Source: an uncultured Armatimonadota bacterium
GTDB lineage: Bacteria; Armatimonadota; Fimbriimonadia; Fimbriimonadales; Fimbriimonadaceae
DNA length: 64,000 nucleotides
Assembly: GCA_903927025.1 (NCBI GenBank)
Contig: CAIYLG010000019.1
Span: forward strand, 61,795-125,794
Reading direction: 5' to 3'
Shown: positions 33,463 through 42,053 of the stretch, piece after piece
Layout of the letters: every line of letters begins with the position of its first letter
Numbering within the stretch: the stretch's first letter is position 1
Position numbers and translations under genes: made by a program
Notes under the pieces: generated by a model
The model's database searches: none
Told to the model about the DNA's origin: nothing
What the model saw: the letters and a program-made list of their open reading frames with translations, nothing else

Positions 33463-33491
33463 GGGGGCTCGGCAAGAATTGCCGAGCCCCC
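33463..33491 (-). terminator. Strong rho-independent terminator
   Basis: GGGGGCTCGGCAA and TTGCCGAGCCCCC form a perfect 13-bp stem with a 3-base loop. On the minus strand it is followed by TTTTCTTT. It ends the transcript of the gene at 33513-34043. Confidence 0.9.
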
Positions 33492-33512
33492 TAAACATGA
33501 GTTCACTAACCG

Positions 33513-34043
33513 TTAGAAGCGCTCACCGATGGAGAAGAAGATCGGCGGTGTGCTGGGGCCAAGCAGAATTCCAGCTTCGACAAACGCATTCTGAGGAAGG
33601 CTGATTCCCCCAACAAGCTTAAGCCCAAATCCGCTGCGGCGATCTCCATTGTCATCCGTGAAGTAGAAGGACGGACCGTAGCCAAAGTAGCTCATGGCGA
33701 CTGTCTGAATTCCCAAGATTGAGAAAGCGTTGCCGCGACGGTTCTTTCCAAAGTTCCCCGGCTCACCCCAAACTTCGCCATCCACGCGAAGCGCTGGCAA
33801 CGGAATGACGGGCACATTGAACGTCACATCGACGCCGCCGTCAATCATGAAGCTGTTCCACTGACCGCCGCCAATGCGGAGGCCAACCTTAGGAACCGGG
33901 AACGAGAGTACGTTGCCTTCTACCGCAACCGACTTCGATGCAGCCACATCGGCTGGGGCGACCTTCAAAGCATCGGTATCGGCGAAGGCCGAAACGGCGA
34001 CGGCACCCAACGCGCAGAGCGCAAAACACTTGTTCAGATTCAC
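33513..34043 (-). CDS. Secreted or outer-membrane beta-rich protein
   Basis: A ~176-residue protein with a signal peptide (NLNKCFALCALGAVAVSAFA). The mature part is rich in alternating beta segments, for example VGLRIGGGQWNSFMIDGGVDVTFNV, YFGYGPSFYFT and FGLKLVGGISLPQNAFVEAGILLG, and ends in Phe (IGERF), as many outer-membrane barrel proteins do. I cannot name a family. GTG 34043 has GGGAGG just upstream and is preferred to the track start at 34088; ATG 34055 is another option. It forms its own transcription unit with a strong terminator. Confidence 0.6.
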   Translation of the reverse strand: MNLNKCFALCALGAVAVSAFADTDALKVAPADVAASKSVAVEGNVLSFPVPKVGLRIGGGQWNSFMIDGGVDVTFNVPVIPLPALRVDGEVWGEPGNFGKNRRGNAFSILGIQTVAMSYFGYGPSFYFTDDNGDRRSGFGLKLVGGISLPQNAFVEAGILLGPSTPPIFFSIGERF

Positions 34044-34149
34044 AATTCCTCCCATTCCCGCGGAAGCACTCCCGCGCACAGTAAACATTACGGATATGGG
34101 GAGCCGAAACGACTCCCCAATTTTGCATTTATGGGACTCTTATGGCCCC

Positions 34150-35637
34150 TTACTGCCCTTGTCCAAGCGAGAATCCTGGCTTGCCGTCGAAGAGGCACAG
34201 CGTTTCCGCCTTGATGAAGTCCAATCCCGCGCCGTAAATTCCTGCAATCAACGCGATGACCAAATCCGGTGAAACCGGCGCCATCGGCTCACTGAGGAAC
34301 CGACATCGCCAGTGGTCGGTGTGAAACGTCTCGGGAAAGCCATTTGGCCAAACCTTGACGCCACGGTTGGTAATCATCTGCAGGTCGAGTCCGGGGCACG
34401 AGGCACGCTTTAGCTTTACGGCGAGCTCGTCCACCGCTCCCGTCCACTGCACGAAGATATCGATCCCCACCAGTTCCTTCGCCTCTGCCTTATGAGCGTG
34501 AAGGTCTAGCGTCGGAAGCGCCTCCACATGTTGCGTATAGGCGACTGGAGTTAGGACAAGCGGAAGGAGCCCCAATCGGTCTCGCACGGCCTGAGCAAAC
34601 TCGCGCGTGCCCACAAGTTTCTCAGACCTCCCTGGTGTGTAGATATCGGCGGTGTGAATGCCGTCTTCCACCGTTCTCAGCCAGGCGTTATGAATCTTGG
34701 ATGCCACCTCGGGCTGGCCAATGTGGACCAGCATCATCACTGCGGCAAGAAGCAATCCTGATGGATTTGCCACATTTTGCCCGGCAATGTCCGGTGCGCT
34801 GCCGTGGATCGCCTCAAACATCGCACAGTGCGGTCCGATGTTGCTGGAAGGCGCGATGCCTACCGAGCCCGCGACCTCCGCCGTCACGTCGGAAAGGATG
34901 TCTCCGTAAAGATTTGGAGCCACGATGACGTCGAATGCTTCCGGCTGAGTGGCGGCCTTGGCCATTCCGATGTCAATGATCTTGTGATCCGCCTGAATTT
35001 GCGGGTAGTCCGCCGCGACCTCGTTGAACACCTGGTGAAACAGACCGTCGGTCAGTTTCATGATGTTGTCCTTGGTCATGCAGGTGACCTTCTTTCGGCC
35101 ATGGGCTACCGCATACTCGAACGCGTACCGGCAAATTCGCTCACAGCCCGGACGAGTGATCAGCTTGAGGCATTGATACACTTGATCTGTCTGTCGATGT
35201 TCAATGCCCGCATACAGATCTTCCTCGTTCTCCCGAATCACGACGATGTCCATTTCTGGGTGGGCCGTCGCAATGAAGGGGGCGTAGGTGGGACACGGCC
35301 GGATGTTGGCGTACAGCCCCAGCGACTTTCGGATGGTGACGTTAAGGCTCTTGTATCCGCCGCCCTGTGGAGTTGTGATTGGGGCCTTGAGGAACGCCTT
35401 TGTGTTGCGGATAATGTCCCAAGAGTCGGGCTCGATGCCGGACGAGAACCCCGCCTTGTAGACCGATTCTCCAATTTCAACCGGATAGAGTTCCAGCTTG
35501 GCACCGGCTTCCACCATTGTCGTCAATACTGCTGTCATGATTTCAGGGCCGATGCCATCGCCGAATGCAATCGACACAGGGGTCCCGCCAGCAGCAGAAA
35601 GTGAGTGAATTTCGGGTTTCGTTAGAACGCTTTCCAT
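34150..35637 (-). CDS. icd: NADP-type isocitrate dehydrogenase, long Thermus-like form
   Basis: A 495-residue beta-decarboxylating dehydrogenase. AFGDGIGPEIM starts the fold, YKSLNVTIRKSLGLYANIRPCP contains the isocitrate-contacting Ser/Asn/Arg residues, and VVIRENEEDLYAGIEH follows. MTKDNIMKLTDGLF supplies the catalytic Lys and NLYGDILSDVTAEVAG the metal Asp residues. FEAIHGSAPDIAGQNVANPSG is the cofactor loop. The extra ~140-residue C-terminal part is as in Thermus isocitrate dehydrogenase. It makes 2-oxoglutarate and CO2 in the citric acid cycle. A small winged-helix regulator lies divergently 26 bases away. Confidence 0.88.
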   Translation of the reverse strand: MESVLTKPEIHSLSAAGGTPVSIAFGDGIGPEIMTAVLTTMVEAGAKLELYPVEIGESVYKAGFSSGIEPDSWDIIRNTKAFLKAPITTPQGGGYKSLNVTIRKSLGLYANIRPCPTYAPFIATAHPEMDIVVIRENEEDLYAGIEHRQTDQVYQCLKLITRPGCERICRYAFEYAVAHGRKKVTCMTKDNIMKLTDGLFHQVFNEVAADYPQIQADHKIIDIGMAKAATQPEAFDVIVAPNLYGDILSDVTAEVAGSVGIAPSSNIGPHCAMFEAIHGSAPDIAGQNVANPSGLLLAAVMMLVHIGQPEVASKIHNAWLRTVEDGIHTADIYTPGRSEKLVGTREFAQAVRDRLGLLPLVLTPVAYTQHVEALPTLDLHAHKAEAKELVGIDIFVQWTGAVDELAVKLKRASCPGLDLQMITNRGVKVWPNGFPETFHTDHWRCRFLSEPMAPVSPDLVIALIAGIYGAGLDFIKAETLCLFDGKPGFSLGQGQ

Positions 35638-35663
35638 TTCACGATAAATAATACACGAAAACT
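35638..35663. promoter_or_regulatory. Very short AT-rich divergent gap between icd and the winged-helix gene
   Basis: Only 26 bases separate the two starts. The sequence around it holds ATACACGA and TCGTATAT, an imperfect inverted repeat that runs into the regulator's first codons. It may be a shared operator, with at least one promoter inside coding sequence. Confidence 0.35.
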
Positions 35664-35999
35664 ATGTCGTATATTGATTCACAGAAAGATTCTTCAGAAT
35701 CTGTCGATCAAAGTTGGACGTACCTCACCAACCACTCCCATGTACTGGTATGCGTCTGGCGGAATCCCCAACTGACGGCGAGGGAGATTTCCAATCTTGT
35801 CGGAATCACGGAGCGATCCGTTCAGCGCATCATTCGCGAACTTACCGCCGATGGCGTGCTTAAGGTGGAGAAAGATGGGCGCAAGAATCGGTATCAGGTT
35901 GATCCAACTCGGATGCTGAGGCATCCGCTCGAAAACCACTGCTCGGTTGCCGATCTGTTGCGACTGGTCGTCCAATTAGAAGACACCCCCTCAGCCTAG
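35664..35999 (+). CDS. Small winged-helix transcriptional regulator
   Basis: A 111-residue protein with one helix-turn-helix: VLVCVWRNPQLTAREISNLVGITERSVQRIIRELTADGVLKVEKDGRKNRYQVD. This is a MarR/ArsR-like winged helix with the wing at GRKNRYQV. There is no effector domain. A DNA-binding repressor or activator is likely. The divergent layout with icd, 26 bases apart, suggests it controls icd or itself. No good ribosome site precedes ATG 35664, so a leaderless or weakly translated mRNA is possible. A hairpin follows the stop. Confidence 0.75.
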   Translation: MSYIDSQKDSSESVDQSWTYLTNHSHVLVCVWRNPQLTAREISNLVGITERSVQRIIRELTADGVLKVEKDGRKNRYQVDPTRMLRHPLENHCSVADLLRLVVQLEDTPSA

Positions 36000-36009
36000 G
36001 CACAAAAAG

Positions 36010-36038
36010 ACCCCCTCGATGCTGATGATCGAGGGGGT
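36010..36038 (-). terminator. Rho-independent terminator of the GH51 operon
   Basis: ACCCCCTCGAT pairs perfectly with ATCGAGGGGGT around a 7-base loop. On the minus strand it is followed by CTTTTTG, just after the GH51 stop. It may also stop the convergent winged-helix gene. Confidence 0.85.
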
Positions 36039-36046
36039 ATGAAACC

Positions 36047-37543
36047 CTACTTTGCGATTTCGAGAGTGCCGGCGTAAACCGACATCGGCGGAAGGCTGAT
36101 CGTAGCAACTCCACCTTCAATCGAGATGTCCTCGTAGGATTGGCTTCGAACCAAATTTGGACAGTCGTAAGAGTTGGCGGCGCGTGGGTCTTTGCCCGTA
36201 ACCACTTCCGCATCCAGGAGCTTGACCACGCTGGCATCGCCGATCTTGATCTTCACTTCCATCGGCTTGTTCAGGTCGCGATTGACCAAGAACACGCTGA
36301 GACGGTTGCCGTCCAGGATTGCGCTGGCGTCCACGTAGTCAACTTCACCGTACTGCTTGGAGGTGTATCGGGGACCGTCCAGTCGGAGCTGAAGCGAAGT
36401 CCCCTCTCGTCGCTTGCTGTACATTTCGATTGGATAGAAGATCGACTGGATCAGCATCTCGTCGCCCTTCGTGAGAATCGGTGCGATCACATTGACGATC
36501 TGGGCCAGATTCGCGATCTTCACGCTGTCTGCGTGGCGGATGAAGCTGTTGAGGAAGCCGGCGGCCACGAGTGCGTCCTCGAGGTTGTACACCTCCTCAA
36601 GCAGAGGCGGTGCGAACTTGCCACGCCCGTCCACATGCTCACCCGTTCGAGCTCGGTACCAGACGTTCCACTCGTCAAAGCTCAGATACACTCGGCGGCG
36701 CGTCTTTCGCGTGTGGTGAACGGCTCGGCACACGGAGTCGGTCGCTTCAATCTGTCGGTCAATGCTGTTGGTTACGGCAAGGAAGTCTTCGGTGTCGTTG
36801 TCGGGATTCCCTACGTAGCGGTGAACGCTGAGATATTCGACCTCGTCACGGCAATGCTCCAGCACCTGGCGGTCCCACTCAAGGTAGGTGGGCAGTTCTG
36901 GCGCGCAGGATCCACAGACCACCAGTTCGATGCTGGGGTCGCACATCTTCATCATCCGCGCGGTCTGCTGGGCACTGATGGCGTACGTTTCAGCCGGGAC
37001 GTGGCCAATCTGCCATGGGCCATCCATCTCGTTGCCTAGGCACCAGAGCTTGATGTTGTGAGGCTTCTCGTACCCGTGTTCCCTTCGCAGGTTGGCATAG
37101 CGAGAACCGCCATCGATGTTGCAGTACTCCAGCCAGTTTCGCGCCTCTTCCGGCGTTCCCGTTCCCAGATTGACCGCCATCATCGGAGTCCAATCCATGC
37201 GCTCACTGAGTTGGACGAATTCATCGGGACCAAACTGGTTCGTCTCAAGGCTCTGCCACGCAAGGTCGCGGGTCAAGGGACGCTTATCTCGTGGCCCCAC
37301 CGCATCCTGCCAGTGATAGCCGCTGACGAAGTTGCCGCCGGGGTATCGCATGGCGGTAAATCGAAGACGCTTCAGTGCGTCGAGGACATCCGTTCGGCAG
37401 CCCAAGTCGTCCGCATGGATGCTTGCTGGATCGTAAACACCTTCGTATACGGCCCTACCCAAATGCTCTAGAAACCCGCCGAAGATTCGAGGATCTACTT
37501 TGTCGACGGTGAAGGCAGTGTGGAGGTGAATGGTTGTTGTCAT
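36047..37543 (-). CDS. abfA: Alpha-L-arabinofuranosidase, GH51
   Basis: A 498-residue GH51 enzyme of normal length. It begins with a short beta segment, then IFGGFLEHLGRAVYEGVYD and FTAMRYPGGNFVSGYHWQD. The general acid/base is the Glu of WCLGNEMDGPWQIGH near residue 170 and the nucleophile the Glu of YLSFDEWNVWY near residue 291. The beta-sandwich at the end carries ASAILDGNRLSVFLVNRD. It releases L-arabinofuranose from short arabinosides in the cytoplasm, with no signal peptide seen. It is the last gene of the binding protein-permease-permease operon, 13 bases after the second permease. AraA would process the released arabinose. Confidence 0.95.
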   Translation of the reverse strand: MTTTIHLHTAFTVDKVDPRIFGGFLEHLGRAVYEGVYDPASIHADDLGCRTDVLDALKRLRFTAMRYPGGNFVSGYHWQDAVGPRDKRPLTRDLAWQSLETNQFGPDEFVQLSERMDWTPMMAVNLGTGTPEEARNWLEYCNIDGGSRYANLRREHGYEKPHNIKLWCLGNEMDGPWQIGHVPAETYAISAQQTARMMKMCDPSIELVVCGSCAPELPTYLEWDRQVLEHCRDEVEYLSVHRYVGNPDNDTEDFLAVTNSIDRQIEATDSVCRAVHHTRKTRRRVYLSFDEWNVWYRARTGEHVDGRGKFAPPLLEEVYNLEDALVAAGFLNSFIRHADSVKIANLAQIVNVIAPILTKGDEMLIQSIFYPIEMYSKRREGTSLQLRLDGPRYTSKQYGEVDYVDASAILDGNRLSVFLVNRDLNKPMEVKIKIGDASVVKLLDAEVVTGKDPRAANSYDCPNLVRSQSYEDISIEGGVATISLPPMSVYAGTLEIAK

Positions 37544-37555
37544 GAGGTTAGTGGT

Positions 37556-38377
37556 TCAGTCCTTAAGACCGGTTGTGGCCATGCTGGAGATAATTCGCTT
37601 TTGAAAGATGCAGTAGACGATCACGAGAGGGGCAGTTCCCAGCACGCTGGTGGCGAGGGTCTTGCCGTACTCCGTGAAGTAGGAGGATTGGTAGAGGGCA
37701 ATTCCGACCGGCAGCGTGTAGTTGCGAACGGAGTCCATGAAGACGAGCGGCCCCAGGAAGTCATTCCAGGAGCCGATAAACGTGAAGATCCCCAGCGTTG
37801 CCATGGCAGGGGCGCATAGTGGCAGGCAGATTTGGGTGTAGACACCCCAAAGACTGCAGCCATCGATGAGCGCCGCTTCCTCAAGCGAGGGTGGAATCGT
37901 GCGCATGAATTGGGTGAGCATAAACACCCCAAACCCACCGGCCGTCGCGGGAATGATCAGGGCAAACGGGGTATCCAGCCAGTGGAACCAGCCCAGCATC
38001 AGATAGACAGGAATTAGGAAGAGCTGACCGGGGATCATCATCGAGGCGACGATCACGATCAGGATTTTCTCCCCGCCCTTGACCTTCAGCCGTGCGATGG
38101 CGAACGCACAGAGCGACGAAACGAACAGCACCAGGAACGTCACCGACGTGGAGATAAATAGGCTGTTGAGCAGCCACTGTGCAAAGGGTGCTTCCTCAGA
38201 GTACTTCAGGGTTCGGGCGAAGTTTTCAAGGGTCCAGACGTGAGGAATGGCGGAACTGGGATTCAGTACTTCGTCCGGCTTCTTGAACGAGGTCATCACC
38301 ATGAGCACCGCCGGTGCAAGAAACACGGCGGCGACCAAGAACATGAAGAAGGCAGCGACTCGGCCTTTTCGTTTCAA
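37556..38377 (-). CDS. Carbohydrate ABC transporter permease, MalG type
   Basis: About 273 residues with six membrane helices. The EAA loop EAALIDGCSLWGVYTQICLPLCAP near residue 190 contacts the ATPase. The track start is ATG 38401. TTG 38377 overlaps the upstream permease stop (TTGA) and is preceded by GAGGAGG at the right distance, so it may be the true start. It forms the membrane channel with the MalF-type protein upstream. No ATPase gene is in the operon, so it should share a general MsmK/UgpC-type ATPase encoded elsewhere. Confidence 0.88.
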   Translation of the reverse strand: MKRKGRVAAFFMFLVAAVFLAPAVLMVMTSFKKPDEVLNPSSAIPHVWTLENFARTLKYSEEAPFAQWLLNSLFISTSVTFLVLFVSSLCAFAIARLKVKGGEKILIVIVASMMIPGQLFLIPVYLMLGWFHWLDTPFALIIPATAGGFGVFMLTQFMRTIPPSLEEAALIDGCSLWGVYTQICLPLCAPAMATLGIFTFIGSWNDFLGPLVFMDSVRNYTLPVGIALYQSSYFTEYGKTLATSVLGTAPLVIVYCIFQKRIISSMATTGLKD

Positions 38378-39249
38378 TCTACGGCCCTCCTCAGCAACCA
38401 TGCCTGGATAAGCACCACGACGAGAATCATCCCGAATAGAAGCCAGCTCACTGCCGCCGCATATCCAAGCCGATACTTGTTGAACGCGGTGTCGTAGATG
38501 AGCTGAACGAGTCCAGTGGTCGATCTCTCCGGACCGCCGTTGGTCATCATGAAGGTCTGGCCGAACACTTGAAAGGCACCAATCGTGCTGGTCACCACGA
38601 TAAACAGAAGCACCGGTCGCATCTGCGGAATCGTGATGTTGGAAAGAAGTCGGCGCCCGTTCGCACCGTCCAGCATGGCCGCCTCATAAAGGTGAGTGGG
38701 AATCTGCTGAAGTGCGGCGAGGAGAATGATCGTCGCACCGCCAAGGCCCCACCAGAGACTCATGATCACCACGCTGGGCAGTGCAATGGTCTTTTCGCCT
38801 AGCCAGTGAATCGGCTGCATACCGACTCGCTTGAGAAGGTAGTTGAAGAAGCCGAACTCGCCGTCATAGAACCATCGCCAAATGATGGAGGCGACAACGA
38901 CGTTGAACATTCCGGGCAAGAAGATGAGCCCTCGTACGAAGTTGCGACCAAACGCCATCGCCTGAAGACCAAGGGCTAGGCCAAAGGCCAACACCACAAA
39001 GGCTGGAACGATCATCACTGAGTAGGTGACGGTCACCTTCATCGCTTGAATCACGTACGGGTCCTTCAGCGCCTCACGGAAATTGTCCAGCCCCACAAAG
39101 TGGAGATGCTCCTTTGAGGTGAGGTCAAGCTGAGTGAACGCCAGCGCTGCCGCAAAAATGATCGGGCATACGATGAACACCAAGAACGAGGTGCTGTACG
39201 GAAGGATGAACATCCGAGAGCGAAACTGCTGTGCGCGGATCGTCTTCAT
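38374..39249 (-). CDS. Carbohydrate ABC transporter permease, MalF type
   Basis: A 291-residue permease with six helices and the EAA motif YEAAMLDGANGRRLLSNITIPQMRP near residue 205. The N-terminal segment (MFILPYSTSFLVFIVCPIIFAAALAFTQLD) is typical of sugar permeases of this class. Its ATG overlaps the stop of the binding-protein gene in ATGA. It pairs with the downstream MalG-type permease. The GH51 gene in the same operon indicates arabino-oligosaccharides as the likely cargo. Confidence 0.88.
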   Translation of the reverse strand: MKTIRAQQFRSRMFILPYSTSFLVFIVCPIIFAAALAFTQLDLTSKEHLHFVGLDNFREALKDPYVIQAMKVTVTYSVMIVPAFVVLAFGLALGLQAMAFGRNFVRGLIFLPGMFNVVVASIIWRWFYDGEFGFFNYLLKRVGMQPIHWLGEKTIALPSVVIMSLWWGLGGATIILLAALQQIPTHLYEAAMLDGANGRRLLSNITIPQMRPVLLFIVVTSTIGAFQVFGQTFMMTNGGPERSTTGLVQLIYDTAFNKYRLGYAAAVSWLLFGMILVVVLIQAWLLRRAVD

Positions 39250-40544
39250 GATCCGTTCAACTCCTTGTCGTTCTCCAGTTTGTCGCGGTCTATCGCCTTG
39301 GCTACGTTGTCGTTAGCCACCTTCAGAGACTTCTCCGCGGTCATGTCTCCACGTAAAACCCGTTCTACAGCCTGATCGATCTCCTGGATCAGCTCGAACA
39401 GCAACGGTGTTCTTGGCGGATATTCCAGATACGGCAGCTGCTTTGCGAATGCAGACTGCACCTGAAGCTTCTGAAACTCTGGAGAATTTCGAATACTGAT
39501 TCGCGCCGGCACCTGCCCAGCCTTTGCCCATGCCAGACCGTGGTCAGATAAAAATGCAATGAACTTCTCCGCAGCCGCTCGCTGCTTCCCGGTAAGTCCG
39601 GTGCGAATGCAGAGGCAGTGGGAATCGCCTAGAGTCCCTGGCTTGGGGCCAATTTGCGGGATCGGAGCTCCCCAGTACCTAAAGTCGGTGAGGTTCTGGA
39701 GGTCGCCAATCATGTAGACGCCCTCAAAGAGCATCGCGACCTTCTTCTGCCGGTATCCGGTCCAACCTGCGTTGCTCTCGGCTGGCGGAGTCAGCTTCAG
39801 CTCATTCATCAGCTTGCCCATATAGGCAAGCGCGGCGATGTTTCCGGGGTTGGTGAGGTCGGCCTTGCCGTTTTCATCAAAGTAGCGGCCGCCAAATTGG
39901 GGCACCAGTGCCATGAAGTTGTTCCGCCAGAACGTCCAGGAGAATCCCCAAACATCGTGCTCGCCCTTGGCGTTCACGCGTTGCATGGACCTCATCGCTG
40001 CGATAAATTCTTCTCCGGTGGCGGGAGCGCGAGGGGTGCCATCGGGATTTTTATAGCCTGCCGCCACCAGCATGTCTGCATTGCAGAACATCCCCTGCGG
40101 GTGCACATCCAAGGGAACCGCCACCATCTTTTTGCCAAACTTGACCTGCTCAAGAACCTTGGCTTCGAAGTCCGCACGCAAAATTCCGGATTGAGGACCA
40201 TACAGGTCACTCACGTCGTCCAGATAGCCTGCCCGAACCATTCGGGGAAGAGTGCTGGCGTGAATGACAAAAACTTCCGGACCGCGACCGCTCATCGCGG
40301 CAACCATCAGCTTGTTGTAGTAGGTGTCCCACGCCATCCGCTGCATCGAAACTTCGATATCCGGGTTGGCCTCGTTGAACTCACGAATCACCTCCAGCAT
40401 GGCAACGCCATCTGGACCGGTCCAGCCGTTCCAAAAGCTGATTTCGGTCTTGGCGCGCGCAAGTGGGCCTCCCCCAGAAAAGAGCTTCACGAGCCCTAAT
40501 CCGAAGCAGATTAGAAATAGAACAGTTAGGAAGTGACCCCGCAT
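39246..40544 (-). CDS. Extracellular sugar-binding protein, ABC family 1
   Basis: A 432-residue solute-binding protein with an N-terminal signal or anchor (FLTVLFLICFGLGLVKLFSG). The mature protein begins with EISFWNGWTGPDGVAMLEVIREFNEANPDIEV, a family 1 hallmark, and contains PEVFVIHASTLPRMVRAGYLDDV, KKMVAVPLDVHPQGMFCN and KVAMLFEGVYMIGDL. It captures an oligosaccharide outside the membrane for the two permeases that follow. It is the first gene of the operon ending in GH51, with a 4-base overlap to the next gene. No lipobox is clear, so it may be held by its N-terminal helix. Confidence 0.88.
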   Translation of the reverse strand: MRGHFLTVLFLICFGLGLVKLFSGGGPLARAKTEISFWNGWTGPDGVAMLEVIREFNEANPDIEVSMQRMAWDTYYNKLMVAAMSGRGPEVFVIHASTLPRMVRAGYLDDVSDLYGPQSGILRADFEAKVLEQVKFGKKMVAVPLDVHPQGMFCNADMLVAAGYKNPDGTPRAPATGEEFIAAMRSMQRVNAKGEHDVWGFSWTFWRNNFMALVPQFGGRYFDENGKADLTNPGNIAALAYMGKLMNELKLTPPAESNAGWTGYRQKKVAMLFEGVYMIGDLQNLTDFRYWGAPIPQIGPKPGTLGDSHCLCIRTGLTGKQRAAAEKFIAFLSDHGLAWAKAGQVPARISIRNSPEFQKLQVQSAFAKQLPYLEYPPRTPLLFELIQEIDQAVERVLRGDMTAEKSLKVANDNVAKAIDRDKLENDKELNGS

Positions 40545-40627
40545 TGATATCCCCCGCCTCTGGCCAGATTCGGAGACACGACTCGCGTCATCCGTATTTC
40601 AGCCTGGCAGAGACTCAATCTTAGCGG

Positions 40628-40834
40628 TTACTTGGAGCCTTGTGGAGAGCCTGGGACGACTGGAGTTGAACCGTACGTCTTTTTCATTTCTTCGCGCTGC
40701 TTCATCATCTGCGCGCGACCCTCAACCATCTTGGAAGGCTTTTCAGCGCCATCGCACCCGGACATTCCGATAGCGACTGCGGCAGTGCAGAGAGAGGCGA
40801 CGATGAGTTTCTTAGTTGAGGAGAGGTTAAACAT
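40628..40834 (-). CDS. Small lipoprotein
   Basis: From ATG 40834 the protein has 68 residues. Signal KKLIVASLCTAAVAIGMSGC ends in the lipobox MSGC; the short mature part is charged (KMVEGRAQMMKQREEMKKTYG) with a Pro-rich end. The track start at 40906 is upstream without support. It follows the prepilin gene on the same strand beyond a hairpin. Its function is unknown. Confidence 0.65.
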   Translation of the reverse strand: MFNLSSTKKLIVASLCTAAVAIGMSGCDGAEKPSKMVEGRAQMMKQREEMKKTYGSTPVVPGSPQGSK

Positions 40835-40902
40835 GCTGAAAAGGGTCCCAATGGAGAGGTGAATGACTGTTACTCGAAAGGCGATTGTGCCTTGAGTATT
40901 CA

Positions 40903-40940
40903 ACATCTTCTGGGCCGGACAGGACCAGCCCAGAAGATGT
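40903..40940 (-). terminator. 13-bp hairpin after the prepilin gene
   Basis: ACATCTTCTGGGC pairs perfectly with GCCCAGAAGATGT around a 12-base loop, right after the prepilin stop. No T-tract follows on either strand, so it may be an mRNA-stabilising or processing hairpin rather than a classic terminator. Confidence 0.5.
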
Positions 40941-40949
40941 TCGTGACGA

Positions 40950-41810
40950 TCAGTTAATGGCCGTCAGGTCGCAAATGCCCCACGTCTGCCAGTAGCTGGG
41001 ATTGATACTGATATCCGTAAGACCCGTCGTATTGGGAACGGTTGAGCCGTTGTTGTGCCAGTCGTACACGTCGCTGCTGATGCCGAAGTCCTTGAACTTC
41101 ACCTGAGTGTGAACCTGGAACTTGGCATGGCCGTCGGCATAGGAGAAGTTGTCGCCGTTGCCGTGAGCCTCACCCATCCAGTTGATGTCGATACCGTTGC
41201 AGGCAGGGGTGCCGTTAACCGTGATCAGCGTGTTGTTGTTGGATGAGTTGACGTTGAAGATGGTTGGCTGCATGTAAGCGTCGACCGTCACGCCGTCTGA
41301 GCTCCAGAGGGTGATGGTGGAAGCTGGTGCGCTCATCGACGTCATCGGAGCGCCAACGACTGCACCATTGAGGGAGTAGTTGGTGTTTCCTGCGCCAGGA
41401 TAAGCGCTGAAGCCGTAAGGCACGCCGGTGATCTTCTGAACGGACGGGCAGATGAACAGGCCGAGGCTCTTTACGTATGGATAAAGCTCAGCGCCCCAGT
41501 TCTGAAATGCGCCGGTATCAAGGAAGCCCTGGTGGCAGACGCCGTAGGAGCAGTTCTCACTTGGATACCAAGCCCAGAATCCGCCGTTGTCGCCGGTGTA
41601 AACCAGTCGATCGTCGTTGTCGTTGGCATACATCGTGGTCGCCAGTCCAAGCTGCTTGAAGTTGGAGAGACAGGAAGTCTTCTTCGCTGCGGCTTTAGCC
41701 TGAGCGAAAACAGGGAAAAGAATAGCTGCGAGGATCGCAATGATAGCGATGACGACAAGCAGCTCGATGAGCGTGAAGGCCTTTGATGTGCGTGCGATGC
41801 GATTTTTCAT
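40950..41810 (-). CDS. Type IV prepilin-like protein, DUF1559 / H-X9-DG family
   Basis: From ATG 41810, preceded by GAGGAATTT, the protein has 286 residues. [35 protein letters not shown] is a textbook prepilin peptidase signal and helix, cleaved before Phe. [24 protein letters not shown] and [19 protein letters not shown] are the DUF1559 and H-X9-DG hallmarks. Such proteins are processed by PilD and placed in the envelope as pseudopilins. Their exact role is unknown. The track start at 41930 runs into upstream non-coding sequence. The ~240 bases upstream hold no gene. Confidence 0.9.
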   Translation of the reverse strand: MKNRIARTSKAFTLIELLVVIAIIAILAAILFPVFAQAKAAAKKTSCLSNFKQLGLATTMYANDNDDRLVYTGDNGGFWAWYPSENCSYGVCHQGFLDTGAFQNWGAELYPYVKSLGLFICPSVQKITGVPYGFSAYPGAGNTNYSLNGAVVGAPMTSMSAPASTITLWSSDGVTVDAYMQPTIFNVNSSNNNTLITVNGTPACNGIDINWMGEAHGNGDNFSYADGHAKFQVHTQVKFKDFGISSDVYDWHNNGSTVPNTTGLTDISINPSYWQTWGICDLTAIN

Positions 41811-42053
41811 AAATTCCTCTTCAGTGAGGGAAACAATGGACCAGCGGGGTCCGAGAATATTTCTTAACGAGCCGAAACCGGTCTGTTCCACGACGGACTC
41901 TGGGCCCATGCAGGACGACGGGATCTTCAAGAATCATCATACGACAATTCATAGCCATTTGGGAATATCCCATATACATTTCGAATAACCCCACCCAAAT
42001 TCGGCGATTTGGGCCCTCATTCGGCAATTTAAAGGGGGATGAGCCCCGAGTAG

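Noticed and set aside
36140-37039. 299-codon plus-strand ORF
   Set aside because: Antisense to the well-supported GH51 gene and without any recognisable motif.
39654-40499. 281-codon plus-strand ORF
   Set aside because: Antisense to the sugar-binding protein gene; no motif.
41811-42053. Riboswitch or small RNA upstream of the prepilin gene
   Set aside because: The 243-base leader contains some short repeats (GGGAATATCCC) but no recognisable aptamer pattern, so nothing is called.
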